DNA from: Pasteurella testudinis DSM 23072
GTDB taxonomy: Bacteria > Pseudomonadota > Gammaproteobacteria > Enterobacterales > Pasteurellaceae
Length of the DNA: 64,000 nucleotides
Direction of reading: 5' to 3'
Assembly: GCF_900176075.1 (NCBI RefSeq)
Contig: NZ_FWWV01000003.1
Coordinates: forward strand, 1 to 64,000
Positions 37,089 to 45,906 of the stretch are shown one piece after another. Numbering within the stretch: position 1 is the stretch's first letter; each line of letters begins with the position of its first letter. The translations under genes and the position numbers were made by a program. The notes below the pieces were generated by a model. The model was not told the origin of the DNA. It was given only the letters and a program-made list of their open reading frames with translations, and did not search any database.

Positions 37089-38747
37089 ATGCACAAAATG
37101 CTTGCTGCACTATTTATCTTATCTGCGGTTAGTGGCGCAGTTGCCAAAGAGGTCAATATTAAATTTTTAGGTACGTCCGACGTGCACGGCAGGATTGTTC
37201 CGTGGAGTTACGGTGCGGATATGGAAGATCGATCCGGTTCCTACGCTCAAATTGCCACTTATGTAAAACAGATCCGTAACGAGCACCCAAACGTGGTGCT
37301 CGTGGATATCGGCGATGCCATTCAGGATAATCAAGTGGAAGTGTTTGCAAAAACCGCAGAATACTATCAAGATAATCCCGTGCCGAAAGTGCTAAATGCC
37401 ATGAATTACGATATTTTCGTACTGGGCAACCACGAATTTAACTTCGGTATGCCCGCGTTGGACGCTATTCTGCACGATATCAACGCACAAAAACTGACCG
37501 CCAATTTCTATTATCAAAACGGCAGAAGATACCTTGAGCCGACGACGATCATCGAAAAAGAGGGGATTAAGCTGGGCATTATCGGTTTAACCACGCCAAT
37601 GTCGCAAATCTTTGAAAAAGACAGCGGACATTTGGATCAGATGAAATTCAGCTCGCCTATCGAAGAAACCAAACAACAAATCAGCAAACTGAAAACACAG
37701 GGTGTCGATGCGATTGTGGTGCTTGCGCACATGGGGATCGAAAATGAAAATAATATTGCCGACACCGGTGTCGCCGATTTAATTAACGCCGTCGAGGGGA
37801 TCGACGTGATTATTGCCGGTCATATGCATAAAGATATTCCGAGCGAAACCATTAACAACACGCTGATTACCGAGCCGCACCGCTACGGCACGGTGATATC
37901 GGAAGTTGATTTGACGTTTGATATCAATGCGCAAAAAGAGGTGTCATTACTGGCTAAAACTGCCAAAACCGTGCCGGTCAGCCAACTTGAAGCCGATGCT
38001 GAAATTGTGAAAATCTATCAGCCGTACCACGATGAATTGCGACGTTTAAACAACGTTGAAATCGGGCAAACGGCAAACGATCTGATCCCGCAAGGAAAAA
38101 ATCACGGTGTTTCAATCGCTTTCTCGCAAGATACCGGACTGTCCTCATTGATTCACGATGTGCAGCAACACTACAGCAACGCCGATGTGGTCTCCTTTGC
38201 ATTCGATCACGAAAGCGTGCGTTTGGATAAAGGCGCAATCAAGAAAAAAGATATTGTTTATAACTACCGCTATGCCGGCGGCGATGTCACCGTGTATGAA
38301 CTGAGCGGAAAACAATTAAAACAGTATATGGAATGGTCGGCGGACTATTTCAATACGATTCAAACCGGTGACAGTAACTACCGTTACGATGAGGTGCGCG
38401 GCAAATCAAAATATGTGACGTTCGATCTCTTTGGCGGCGTTAGCTATCACATTGATTTGAGAAAACAGAGCGGTGATAAAATCGTCGATTTAGCACTGGC
38501 AAACGGCACTAAGATCACGGACGAGATGAAACTCAAAGTCGGCATGAACTCCTACCGCTTCGGGCAACTAAGCAAAAAGGGCGGTATTTTCGCCGATCAG
38601 CAAATTCCCGTGCTTTGGGAATCCAAAGTGGCGTTAGGTACTGAAGCCGGTACGATCCAAAATATGATGATCGACTACATCAGCAATGTGAAACAAGGCA
38701 AAATCGACGGTTTGTCCCACAACCGTTGGCAAATCATCGGGTTATAA
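37089..38747 (+). CDS. Periplasmic 5'-nucleotidase/metallophosphoesterase
   Basis: A 552-residue exported protein of the UshA/5'-nucleotidase family. The signal peptide MHKMLAALFILSAVSGAVA ends before KEVNIKF. The binuclear metal centre motifs are complete and in order: GTSDVHGR, DIGDAIQDN, LGNHEFNFG, VLAHMGIE and IAGHMHKD. The 5'-nucleotidase C-terminal domain (from about residue 345) binds the substrate base. It is distinct from H. influenzae NadN (about 603 residues) and lacks the typical UshA C-terminus, so the preferred substrate (nucleotide, UDP-sugar or cyclic nucleotide) is unclear. Nucleotide dephosphorylation for nucleoside and NAD-precursor uptake is plausible in Pasteurellaceae. 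It is monocistronic. Confidence 0.85.
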   Translation: MHKMLAALFILSAVSGAVAKEVNIKFLGTSDVHGRIVPWSYGADMEDRSGSYAQIATYVKQIRNEHPNVVLVDIGDAIQDNQVEVFAKTAEYYQDNPVPKVLNAMNYDIFVLGNHEFNFGMPALDAILHDINAQKLTANFYYQNGRRYLEPTTIIEKEGIKLGIIGLTTPMSQIFEKDSGHLDQMKFSSPIEETKQQISKLKTQGVDAIVVLAHMGIENENNIADTGVADLINAVEGIDVIIAGHMHKDIPSETINNTLITEPHRYGTVISEVDLTFDINAQKEVSLLAKTAKTVPVSQLEADAEIVKIYQPYHDELRRLNNVEIGQTANDLIPQGKNHGVSIAFSQDTGLSSLIHDVQQHYSNADVVSFAFDHESVRLDKGAIKKKDIVYNYRYAGGDVTVYELSGKQLKQYMEWSADYFNTIQTGDSNYRYDEVRGKSKYVTFDLFGGVSYHIDLRKQSGDKIVDLALANGTKITDEMKLKVGMNSYRFGQLSKKGGIFADQQIPVLWESKVALGTEAGTIQNMMIDYISNVKQGKIDGLSHNRWQIIGL

Positions 38748-38834
38748 ACTGATGTAAAACCGCCTCTCTGCGGTCAGATCAAGATTGACCGAGTTGAGGG
38801 CGGTTTGCTCAAGATTGGCAAAAAGTGCGGTTTA

Positions 38835-41543
38835 CTACTTTGCCGCTTCACGCTGTGAAACGTTATCGGTTTTAAAACGCAGCAATCGGTTGGCATTAGT
38901 CACCACCGTAATCGACGACAGTGCCATCGCCACACCGGCAAAAACCGGATTAAGCAGAATGCCGAAGAACGGATACAACACACCGGCAGCAATCGGAATA
39001 CCCAGCGTGTTATAAATAAATGCGCCCAACAGGTTTTGTTTGATATTGGCAATGCTGGCTTTGGACAGTGCCAACACATCGGAAACCGCATCAATGCTGT
39101 GGCGCATCAAGGTCAAATCGGCGGTTTCGATCGCAACGTCGCTGCCGCTGGCAATCGCAATACTGACATCAGCTAGAGCCAGCGCCGGTGCGTCATTAAT
39201 GCCGTCGCCCACCATCGCCACCTTATCGCCTTGCTGCTGCAATGCACGGATCACATCGACTTTGCCTTGCGGCAACACACCGGCAATTACTTGATCAATT
39301 CCAAGCTGCTTGGCGACCGCCTCAGCAGTTTGCTGTTGATCACCGCTCAGCATAACCGTTCGATAGCCGCTGCGCTGCAACTGCCGTACCGCACTTTTGC
39401 TCTCTTGCCGCAATTGATCTTTAACCACGACAAAACCAATAAGCTGTGTGGCATTCGCCAGATAAATCACTGTGCCGCCGGCTTGGCTTTCTTGGTCTGC
39501 CTGCGCAGCCAGCGCGGTCGGAATCATAATATTCCGCTCGGCGATTAAGCGTGCGTTGCCTAGATAGAAAGATTGCTCCGCTATTTTTCCGCCAACGCCC
39601 ATGCCTTTATAGGTGACAAATTCGCTGACATCAGAAAGTGCGGTCGCATCAATTTGATCCGATTCCAATAACGCTTTCGCCAACGGATGATTCGCCTGTT
39701 GCTCCAAACTTGCCGCCCAATGCAGCAACTCGACCGCACTTTGCCCTTGCGCCGGATAAAGCGCGGTCAATTTCGGCTTGCCTTCGGTCAACGTACCGGT
39801 TTTATCGAACACCACCACCTTGACGTGAGCGGCTTTTTGCAGGGCATCGGCATCACGCACTAAAATGCCCAATTCCGCCGCACGGGAGACGGAAGCGATC
39901 ACCGACATCGGTGTCGCCAGCCCCAATGCGCATGGGCAGGCAATAATCAATACCGTGGTCAGCACCACCAACGCATGCGCCGCTTTCGGCTCTGGGCCAA
40001 ACAGCGCCCAGATTACCGCCGCCAAGATCGCAATCACGACTACAATCGGCACAAAAACCGCCGCCACTTTATCCACCAACAGCGCAATTTTCGGTTTACT
40101 GCTCTGCGCTTGGCGCACCAGTTTGATGATATTTGCCAAAACGGTCTGTTCGCCGACTTGGGTCGTTTCAATCCGCAAACTGCCGTTATCGACAATCGTA
40201 CCGGCTTTAACCAAATCGCCGCTTTTTTTACTCACCGCCAACGGCTCGCCGCTCAACATCGACTCGTCCAGCCAAGCCTCGCCGCTGACGACAATGCCGT
40301 CCACCGCCACCCGATCGCCGGTTTTCAGCGCCAACAACATACCGCACTTCACCTGTTGCAACGGCAGCTTCTTCACTTGATTATCGGCAATCACATTCAC
40401 ACTGGCGGGCGTGAGATCGAGCAATTTCTGCAACGCATTGGAAGAGCGCTGCTTGGCTTTGGTTTCCAGCATTTTGCCTAAATTGACCAAACCGATAATC
40501 ATCATACCGGCCTCAAAGTAGAGGTGGCGGGCGTTTTCAGGAAAAAAGTGCGGAAACAGCACAATCGCCATCGAAAACAGCCAAGCCACACCTGTGCCGA
40601 GCGCCACCAGCGTATCCATCGTGGCATTGCCGTGCAGCAAATTGCGCCATGCGCTGATAAAAAAGTGTCCGCCGCTAAATGCCATCACCAGCGCACTGGC
40701 GATCCCGACCAGCAGCCAAAGCCCTTGCGACTCGGCGGTGACACGCATGCCGAACGCCATTCCCCACAGCATTAACCCGAAGCCGAACAGCAACGCCACG
40801 CTCGCCTGCCGTTTACGTTGTCGAATCTCTTTTTCACTATTATGCCGCTGCTTTTCCCGCCGCAAATGCTGATCCTCGACAATTTCCGCCGCATAACCGG
40901 CACGCTCAACCGCACTTAGCAACTCATTCGGCGCCGCCTGTCCGTAAACTATCGCGCTGTTATCCGCCAAATTGACATTGACTTTGGCAACCTGCGGCAC
41001 TGCCGCCAGCGCTTTTTCCACTTTCAACACACAACTGGCGCACGTCATGCCGCTCAAGAGCAGTTGGGTCGCCGGCAGATTCTGATCGGGTTGGGTTGTT
41101 TGCGCTGCGGTCTTCGGCTCAGTTTTTGGGAAGGCGTCGCTCTCCCCCACCGTAGTCAATTGCGCTTGATAACCGGCTTTTTCCACCACCGCAATCAGCG
41201 CACTCGGTTCACAATCGGCATAAACGTTCAATTCGTTCAGGCTCAATTGATAAATTAAATTCGGATCAAATGCCGTTAAGGCCTTGTCCAACGACTGCAC
41301 GCAATGCCGGCAAGACAACCCGTGCAGTGCCAAATTAAATTTTGCCACTGGTTCGGTTTGCGCCTGATAGCCTGCTTCGATCACCGCTTGCACCAAATCG
41401 GCAGCGGCTGCACTGCCCTCGATTTGTGCATAATGCAAATTGACCTTAACACTTTCCACGCCGTCTACTTGTTGCAGCGCTTCCCTGACATGGCGCACAC
41501 AGTTTTGGCAGGACAGCTGCGCCAATCCCAAAATGGTTGACAT
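38835..41543 (-). CDS. copA: Copper-exporting P-type ATPase CopA with three metal-binding domains
   Basis: A 902-residue P1B-type ATPase that pumps Cu(I) to the periplasm. Three N-terminal heavy-metal-associated domains carry CxxC sites at residues 12-15 (CQNC), 78-81 (CRHC) and 168-171 (CASC); E. coli CopA (834 residues) has two. Eight membrane helices follow, with the transport motif IACPCALGLATP, the phosphorylation site VFDKTGTLTEGKP and the hinge MVGDGINDAPALALADVS. GGAGCATTT precedes the ATG. It is divergent from cueR, whose regulator binds the promoter at 41598-41628. The gene contains several uptake signals. Confidence 0.95.
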   Translation of the reverse strand: MSTILGLAQLSCQNCVRHVREALQQVDGVESVKVNLHYAQIEGSAAAADLVQAVIEAGYQAQTEPVAKFNLALHGLSCRHCVQSLDKALTAFDPNLIYQLSLNELNVYADCEPSALIAVVEKAGYQAQLTTVGESDAFPKTEPKTAAQTTQPDQNLPATQLLLSGMTCASCVLKVEKALAAVPQVAKVNVNLADNSAIVYGQAAPNELLSAVERAGYAAEIVEDQHLRREKQRHNSEKEIRQRKRQASVALLFGFGLMLWGMAFGMRVTAESQGLWLLVGIASALVMAFSGGHFFISAWRNLLHGNATMDTLVALGTGVAWLFSMAIVLFPHFFPENARHLYFEAGMMIIGLVNLGKMLETKAKQRSSNALQKLLDLTPASVNVIADNQVKKLPLQQVKCGMLLALKTGDRVAVDGIVVSGEAWLDESMLSGEPLAVSKKSGDLVKAGTIVDNGSLRIETTQVGEQTVLANIIKLVRQAQSSKPKIALLVDKVAAVFVPIVVVIAILAAVIWALFGPEPKAAHALVVLTTVLIIACPCALGLATPMSVIASVSRAAELGILVRDADALQKAAHVKVVVFDKTGTLTEGKPKLTALYPAQGQSAVELLHWAASLEQQANHPLAKALLESDQIDATALSDVSEFVTYKGMGVGGKIAEQSFYLGNARLIAERNIMIPTALAAQADQESQAGGTVIYLANATQLIGFVVVKDQLRQESKSAVRQLQRSGYRTVMLSGDQQQTAEAVAKQLGIDQVIAGVLPQGKVDVIRALQQQGDKVAMVGDGINDAPALALADVSIAIASGSDVAIETADLTLMRHSIDAVSDVLALSKASIANIKQNLLGAFIYNTLGIPIAAGVLYPFFGILLNPVFAGVAMALSSITVVTNANRLLRFKTDNVSQREAAK

Positions 41544-41597
41544 AAATGCTCCTTTTTTGTCGGTTTCAATCGATTGAATCTTGCTGTAAACAGGATT

Positions 41598-41628
41598 AGA
41601 ATAAACCTTCCTCTAACTGTAAGGTCAA
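41598..41628 (-). promoter_or_regulatory. CueR-controlled copA promoter
   Basis: On the minus strand, -35 TTGACC (41628-41623) and -10 TATTCT (41603-41598) are 19 bases apart, the overlong spacer typical of MerR-family promoters. The spacer holds CTTACAG...GGAAGGTT, similar to the E. coli copA operator. Copper-loaded CueR untwists such promoters. Confidence 0.85.
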
Positions 41629-41639
41629 GCCGTTTTTTT

Positions 41640-42044
41640 ATGAATATCAAACAAGTTGCCGAACTGACCGGTTTAAGCGATAAAACGATTCGTTTTTATG
41701 AGCAAAAAGCGATGATCACGCCGCCGCAACGCGCTGACAACGGCTATCGCCAATATCACGCGCGCCACGTTGACGAGTTGAATTTTTTGCAGCGCACACG
41801 CAGCGTCGGTTTTTCCCTGCCGGAATCAAAAGAATTGCTCGATCTCTACCTCGATCCGCTGCGCCACAGCCGCGAAATCAAACAACGCACATTGGATAAA
41901 ATCGCCCATATCGAACAGCAGATTATCAAACTGCAAACAATGAAACGGCAACTGGAAACACTTGCCGCCGCCTGTCCGGGCGACGAACAGAGTGCTTGCC
42001 CGATTATTGATTCTTTAAGCGGAAAATCCGGCTGCCATAAATAA
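41640..42044 (+). CDS. cueR: Copper-responsive MerR-family activator CueR
   Basis: A 134-residue MerR protein. The winged helix (MNIKQVAELTGLSDKTIRFYEQ, then NGYRQYHARHVDELNFL) is followed by the long dimer helix (about 78-110) and the metal loop with C-x7-C spacing (CPGDEQSAC), the hallmark of Cu(I)/Ag(I)/Au(I)-sensing CueR. A further cysteine lies near the C-terminus (SGCHK). The start at 41640 gives the standard N-terminus. It is encoded divergently from copA, which it should activate. Confidence 0.94.
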   Translation: MNIKQVAELTGLSDKTIRFYEQKAMITPPQRADNGYRQYHARHVDELNFLQRTRSVGFSLPESKELLDLYLDPLRHSREIKQRTLDKIAHIEQQIIKLQTMKRQLETLAAACPGDEQSACPIIDSLSGKSGCHK

Positions 42045-42046
42045 CA

Positions 42047-42078
42047 AAACCGCACTTTTGCTTAAAAAGTGCGGTTAA
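42047..42078. terminator. Uptake-signal hairpin between convergent cueR and sspB
   Basis: ACCGCACTT (42049-42057) pairs with AAGTGCGGT (42067-42075), extended by flanking A/T pairs. It serves as a bidirectional terminator candidate. Confidence 0.75.
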
Positions 42079-42113
42079 TCAGAATTGAGCTGATTGCAAT
42101 CCCTGCGCAGCGC

Positions 42114-42587
42114 CTATTTTATTATCTTCAAATGCGCTGCCGAGCGTTTTGTTTTGCTTTTTTCGCTTTTGCTTATGGTTTTCGGTTTATCGACGATTTC
42201 GCTAAAGCTGGACGGTTGCTCAACCAAATCGCCCAGACTGCGCTCAATTTCACGTTCGTAAACCGCTTCCGGCTCAAACATCACGCCGTCGCCGTTTTCA
42301 CGGGCGTAAATCGCCACGACAGCGCCCATCGGCACCACGATATCTCGCGGAATCCCTTTAAAACGGGCATTGAACAGGATTCTATCATTACCAAGTTGCA
42401 AATTGCCGCAGGCATTCGGCGAAATATTTAAGACGATTTGCCCCTCTTTGACGAAATCATCAGGCACGGTAGTATTCGGGTAAAATGCGTCCACCACCAA
42501 ATAAGGCGTCAAATCGTTATCCAGCAGCCAATCGTAATAGGCTCGCAGCAGATAAGGCCGTTTTGCAGTTGTCGTTAACGCTGTCAT
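42114..42587 (-). CDS. sspB: ClpXP specificity-enhancing factor SspB
   Basis: A 157-residue adaptor that delivers ssrA-tagged proteins to ClpXP. The compact N-terminal domain (RPYLLRAYYDWLLDNDLTPY to about residue 112, with VLNISPNACGNLQLGNDRIL) recognises the tag. A disordered acidic/lysine linker ends in the ClpX-binding tail KRSAAHLKIIK. I place the start at the ATG at 42587. The gene follows sspA after 8 bases, the conserved sspA-sspB operon. Confidence 0.94.
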   Translation of the reverse strand: MTALTTTAKRPYLLRAYYDWLLDNDLTPYLVVDAFYPNTTVPDDFVKEGQIVLNISPNACGNLQLGNDRILFNARFKGIPRDIVVPMGAVVAIYARENGDGVMFEPEAVYEREIERSLGDLVEQPSSFSEIVDKPKTISKSEKSKTKRSAAHLKIIK

Positions 42588-42595
42588 GTTACAAC

Positions 42596-43228
42596 CTATT
42601 TTTCCGCAATCACTTTTTGCGGCGCATTTTTTAACGATGTGACGAAGCACGGGCGCTCGAACACCAAATCCATATAGTTTTTAATTGCCTTGCTGCCGGC
42701 GCCGGTAAATTTGATGTCATAACTTTGCAGACGATAGAGGATCGGCGCGATATAGCAATCCACCAAGCTGAACGCTTCACTTAAGAAATACGGTTTTTGC
42801 GCAAAAATCGGACCGAAAGACAACAATTCGTCTTTTAACTCATTCAACATTTTCAGTTTTTCGCTTTCTGCCAATCGTTCCGCCTGTTCAATCACCGAAA
42901 ACCAGTCTTGTTCGATGCGCTGCATCAGCAGACGGGATTTGGCACGATCAACCGGATAAACCGGCATTAACGGCGGGTGGGGAAAACGTTCGTCCAGATA
43001 TTCCAAAATAATACGCGGTTTGAACAGCACCAAATCGCGATCAACCAATGTCGGTAATTCGCCGTTGGTGCCTAATTCCAAAAAGTCTTCGTTGATAATA
43101 TCCGGTTGGATCAATTCTTGTTCGTGAGGCACTTCTTTTTCGGCCAAAACCATTCTGACCTGATGTGACCCCAAACTGGATTCATCATAAAAAAGCGTAA
43201 TAATCGAACGTTTGTTAGCTGCTATCAT
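42596..43228 (-). CDS. sspA: Stringent starvation protein A
   Basis: A 210-residue glutathione-S-transferase-fold protein that binds RNA polymerase and affects stress and phase-dependent transcription; it is not an active GST. The thioredoxin-like N-terminal domain (ITLFYDESSLGSHQVRMVLAEKEV) and helical C-terminal domain (SLVDCYIAPILYRLQSYDIKF) are intact, with the PHPPLMPVYPVDRAKSRL surface loop. GGAGAACAAGA precedes the chosen ATG at 43228. It is the first gene of sspA-sspB. Confidence 0.95.
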   Translation of the reverse strand: MIAANKRSIITLFYDESSLGSHQVRMVLAEKEVPHEQELIQPDIINEDFLELGTNGELPTLVDRDLVLFKPRIILEYLDERFPHPPLMPVYPVDRAKSRLLMQRIEQDWFSVIEQAERLAESEKLKMLNELKDELLSFGPIFAQKPYFLSEAFSLVDCYIAPILYRLQSYDIKFTGAGSKAIKNYMDLVFERPCFVTSLKNAPQKVIAEK

Positions 43229-43404
43229 TCTTGTTCTCCGCACTGGTTTTCCGCTAAATCGGTTTGTGCATTATATTTGTTCATTACTGTTTGCATTGTA
43301 TTTGCGCTTAGCGCTACGCAATTAAAATTTAAGGCGGTTATTATAGCATAAACACGGATAAAATTTCTAAAAAAACCTGAATCCTATTGATAACCCTTTG
43401 AATA

Positions 43405-43438
43405 TAAAAATAAAAAACCTCTATTCATCGAATAGAGG
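43405..43438 (-). terminator. Terminator of the repeat-lipoprotein gene
   Basis: A 9-bp stem CCTCTATTC / GAATAGAGG with a 3-base loop (43418-43438) is followed, on the minus strand, by TTTTTTATTTTTATA. The 237-base stretch from 43229 to 43465 otherwise holds only the sspA promoter region. Confidence 0.9.
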
Positions 43439-43465
43439 CTTCAATTTTATACGTTTAAGCGTAAA

Positions 43466-44155
43466 TTATTTGGCAGCTTCGCTGTTGCCCATCAATTTAT
43501 TGATATCGCTTTGCGCTTCTGCTGCTTTATCAGCAACAGCTGCTTTCGCTTCGCTTGCAGCTTCTGCTACGCTTTCTTTGGCGGCAGCCGCTTTTTCGGC
43601 AATAGCGTCTTTTGCGTCAGTTGCAACTGCGGCAGCACTCTCTTGTGCGGCTGTGGCTTGTTGCGTTGCAGACTCAACTGCTTGGCTGGTTGCTTGTTGT
43701 GCGCTGTCTTGCGCATCAGCAACAGCTTGCGCTGCTTCGGCTTGCGTTTTTTCTACGGATTCGGTTGCGTTGGCAACTGTGTTGTCGATTGAATCTTTCG
43801 CTTCAGCCACTTTCTCATTAACGGCATCTTTTGCTTCTGTCGCAGTTGAGGTGATGGCTTCTTTCGCTTGGCTTGCTTTATCCGCTACGGCGTCTTTAAC
43901 TTCAGCGGCTTTATCCGCTACCGCATCTTTAACCTCTGCGGCTTTTTCAACCACAGCGTCTTTGGCTTCGGTTGCCTTTTCAACTACGGCGTCTTTTACT
44001 TCAGTCGCTTTTTCAACGACAGTGTCTTTTGCTTCTGTTGCCGTCGCTACCGCAGCATCTTTAGCTTCTGTCGCTGCATTTTTCGCATCGTCACAACCCA
44101 TTACGGTTAACGCTGTAGCACCTAAAAGTGCGGTAGTTAATAGTAACTTTTTCAT
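43466..44155 (-). CDS. LEA-like repeat lipoprotein, probably inner-membrane anchored
   Basis: A 229-residue lipoprotein of unknown function. The signal peptide ends in the lipobox VMGC (Cys21), and residues +2 and +3 are both aspartate, the Lol-avoidance signal that retains lipoproteins in the inner membrane in E. coli. The mature part is built of 11-residue repeats (consensus ATEAKDAVVEK, about ten clear copies from residue 28, then degenerate Ala/Gln/Glu-rich copies). It is all charged/alanine, predicted long amphipathic helix, as in group 3 LEA proteins. There are no aromatic residues and no cysteine after Cys21. AGGAG precedes the ATG and a clean terminator follows. It stands alone between sspA and dapD. 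A stress or envelope-spacer role is conceivable, but unproven. Confidence 0.85.
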   Translation of the reverse strand: MKKLLLTTALLGATALTVMGCDDAKNAATEAKDAAVATATEAKDTVVEKATEVKDAVVEKATEAKDAVVEKAAEVKDAVADKAAEVKDAVADKASQAKEAITSTATEAKDAVNEKVAEAKDSIDNTVANATESVEKTQAEAAQAVADAQDSAQQATSQAVESATQQATAAQESAAAVATDAKDAIAEKAAAAKESVAEAASEAKAAVADKAAEAQSDINKLMGNSEAAK

Positions 44156-44348
44156 TTAAAACTCCTCTATTTATTGATCAGCCAATTCTCACTTAACTCA
44201 AGTGTGATTGGTTAATTTGTTCACATTATGAAAATATTTATTTACATAACTGACACATATTTCAGCGAGGGGAAGTTTCCAACATTTTTCCCCCCAGTAC
44301 AACTATTTTTTATCAAAATGACTAAATAATAAGCATTATAACGCAAAA

Positions 44349-44382
44349 ACACCCTAATATTTACAATCAGGGTGTCTTTTTT
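44349..44382. terminator. Terminator downstream of dapD
   Basis: ACACCCT (44349-44355) pairs with AGGGTGT (44369-44375). An A-run is on the left and CTTTTTT on the right, so it can work on either strand. Confidence 0.75.
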
Positions 44383-44399
44383 AAGCGAAAATTGCTCTT

Positions 44400-45227
44400 T
44401 TATTCATCAATCGTTCTTAATAATTCATTGATGCCGACTTTACCACGCGTTTTAGCATCGACTTTTTTCACGATAACCGCAGCATACAGGCTATATTTAC
44501 CGCACTTGGACGGCAAACTGCCGGAAACAACCACCGAACCGGCGGGTACGCGTCCGTAGTGGATTTCGCCGGTTTCGCGATCATAAATTTTGGTGCTTTG
44601 CCCGATAAACACGCCCATTGAGATCACCGAGCCTTCTTCGACGATCACGCCTTCCACCACTTCGGAGCGGGCGCCAATAAAGCAGTTGTCTTCAATGATA
44701 GTCGGATTGGCTTGCAATGGCTCTAACACGCCGCCGATCCCGACACCGCCGGACAGATGCACGTTTTTACCGATTTGCGCGCAAGAACCGACTGTCGCCC
44801 AAGTATCGACCATCGTGCCTTCATCAACATAAGCGCCGAGATTGACATAAGACGGCATTAACACGGTATTGCGTGCGATAAATGCCCCTTGCCGCACTGC
44901 CGCAGGCGGAACGACACGGAAACCCTCTTTTTCGAAGCGGGCTTGATCATAACCGGCAAATTTCATCGGCACTTTATCAAAATATTTGGTTTCCGAACCT
45001 TCCATTAACTGATTGTCATTAATACGGAAAGAGAGTAACACTGCTTTTTTCAACCATTGGTGCGTCACCCATTCGCCGTTGATTTTTTCTGCAACACGCC
45101 ATTTTCCGCTGTCTAAACCGGCAATGACTTCTTCGATTGCGGCTTTGGTTGTCGCATCAACACTTTTCGGAGTGATTTCTGCACGATTTTCAAATGCGTT
45201 CTCAATAATGGTTTGTAATTCAGACAT
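44400..45227 (-). CDS. dapD: Tetrahydrodipicolinate N-succinyltransferase
   Basis: A 275-residue left-handed beta-helix acyltransferase of the succinylase branch of diaminopimelate synthesis (E. coli 274). Hexapeptide-repeat turns run through [40 protein letters not shown] and [20 protein letters not shown]. The N-terminal helical domain begins [16 protein letters not shown] use the ATG at 45227, preceded by AAGAGGAAAAA. It lies 37 bases downstream of yfgM on the same strand. It acts two steps after DapB in the pathway. Confidence 0.96.
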   Translation of the reverse strand: MSELQTIIENAFENRAEITPKSVDATTKAAIEEVIAGLDSGKWRVAEKINGEWVTHQWLKKAVLLSFRINDNQLMEGSETKYFDKVPMKFAGYDQARFEKEGFRVVPPAAVRQGAFIARNTVLMPSYVNLGAYVDEGTMVDTWATVGSCAQIGKNVHLSGGVGIGGVLEPLQANPTIIEDNCFIGARSEVVEGVIVEEGSVISMGVFIGQSTKIYDRETGEIHYGRVPAGSVVVSGSLPSKCGKYSLYAAVIVKKVDAKTRGKVGINELLRTIDE

Positions 45228-45264
45228 TGTTTTTCCTCTTGTATAATAAAATTTGATCAACTGG

Positions 45265-45888
45265 TTATTCTGATAAACTGTCAACTTTCAATTGCAGCAG
45301 CTGTCTATCCAAATTATTTAAATTTTCACTGCTTAACGCCTGCCGGTAGGCTTGACGGGCTGCATTTTTGTCGCCTTTTGCCAGTAAAATATCGCCCGAC
45401 AACTGCTGTTGACTACTTTCCCAAGCCTTGTCGGTAACACTTTTCAGGCTGATTTCCGCTTGATCGTATTGCTGTTGCTGCACCTGCAATTCAGCCAGCC
45501 TAAGCGCAGAAATAGATTTCAGTTCATCATTAGCGCTTAGTTGCAACGCCTGTTGCAGGCTGCTCTCCGCCAATGGCAAATTGTTCTGCTCTACCGCACT
45601 TTTCGCCTGCGTGAACAGCGCTAGCACAGCATAGCTGGAGTTTTTATTGTCATCGACAAATTTTTGCAGCAGTTCGGCATTCGCCTGCGGATTTTGCAAA
45701 TAGGCTTGGGTCACTTGCTCATAGCTGTTTGAGGTCGCCATTTGGCTGCTGATTTGGTGCGTCTGCCAATAGCGCCAACCCAATACGCCGGCAACAACCA
45801 AAATAAAGGTGGTGATAATCACCTTGCTGTTTTCTTTCCACCAGCTTTTCAGTTCTTCGACTTGTTGTTCTTCGGTAATATAAGACAC
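45265..45888 (-). CDS. yfgM: YfgM, SecYEG ancillary subunit
   Basis: A 207-residue inner-membrane protein with one N-terminal transmembrane helix (about residues 23-41, [19 protein letters not shown]) and a periplasmic TPR-like domain. In E. coli YfgM works with PpiD at the SecYEG exit and with periplasmic chaperones. The gene sits directly after hisS, as in E. coli (hisS-yfgM-bamB), but here dapD follows instead of bamB, so the cluster is broken at this point. Confidence 0.92.
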   Translation of the reverse strand: MSYITEEQQVEELKSWWKENSKVIITTFILVVAGVLGWRYWQTHQISSQMATSNSYEQVTQAYLQNPQANAELLQKFVDDNKNSSYAVLALFTQAKSAVEQNNLPLAESSLQQALQLSANDELKSISALRLAELQVQQQQYDQAEISLKSVTDKAWESSQQQLSGDILLAKGDKNAARQAYRQALSSENLNNLDRQLLQLKVDSLSE

Positions 45889-45906
45889 TGATTTTACTCC
45901 CTAAAG

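Noticed and set aside
38757-38808. Strong terminator between the nucleotidase and copA
   Set aside because: AACCGCC and GGCGGTT are 30 bases apart with no clear T-run; too loose to report as a terminator.
43398-44159. Long plus-strand frame (253 codons) opposite the repeat lipoprotein
   Set aside because: It is the antisense of the 11-residue repeats, giving an Ala/Ser/Phe-rich low-complexity product. The minus frame has a signal peptide, lipobox, ribosome-binding site and terminator.
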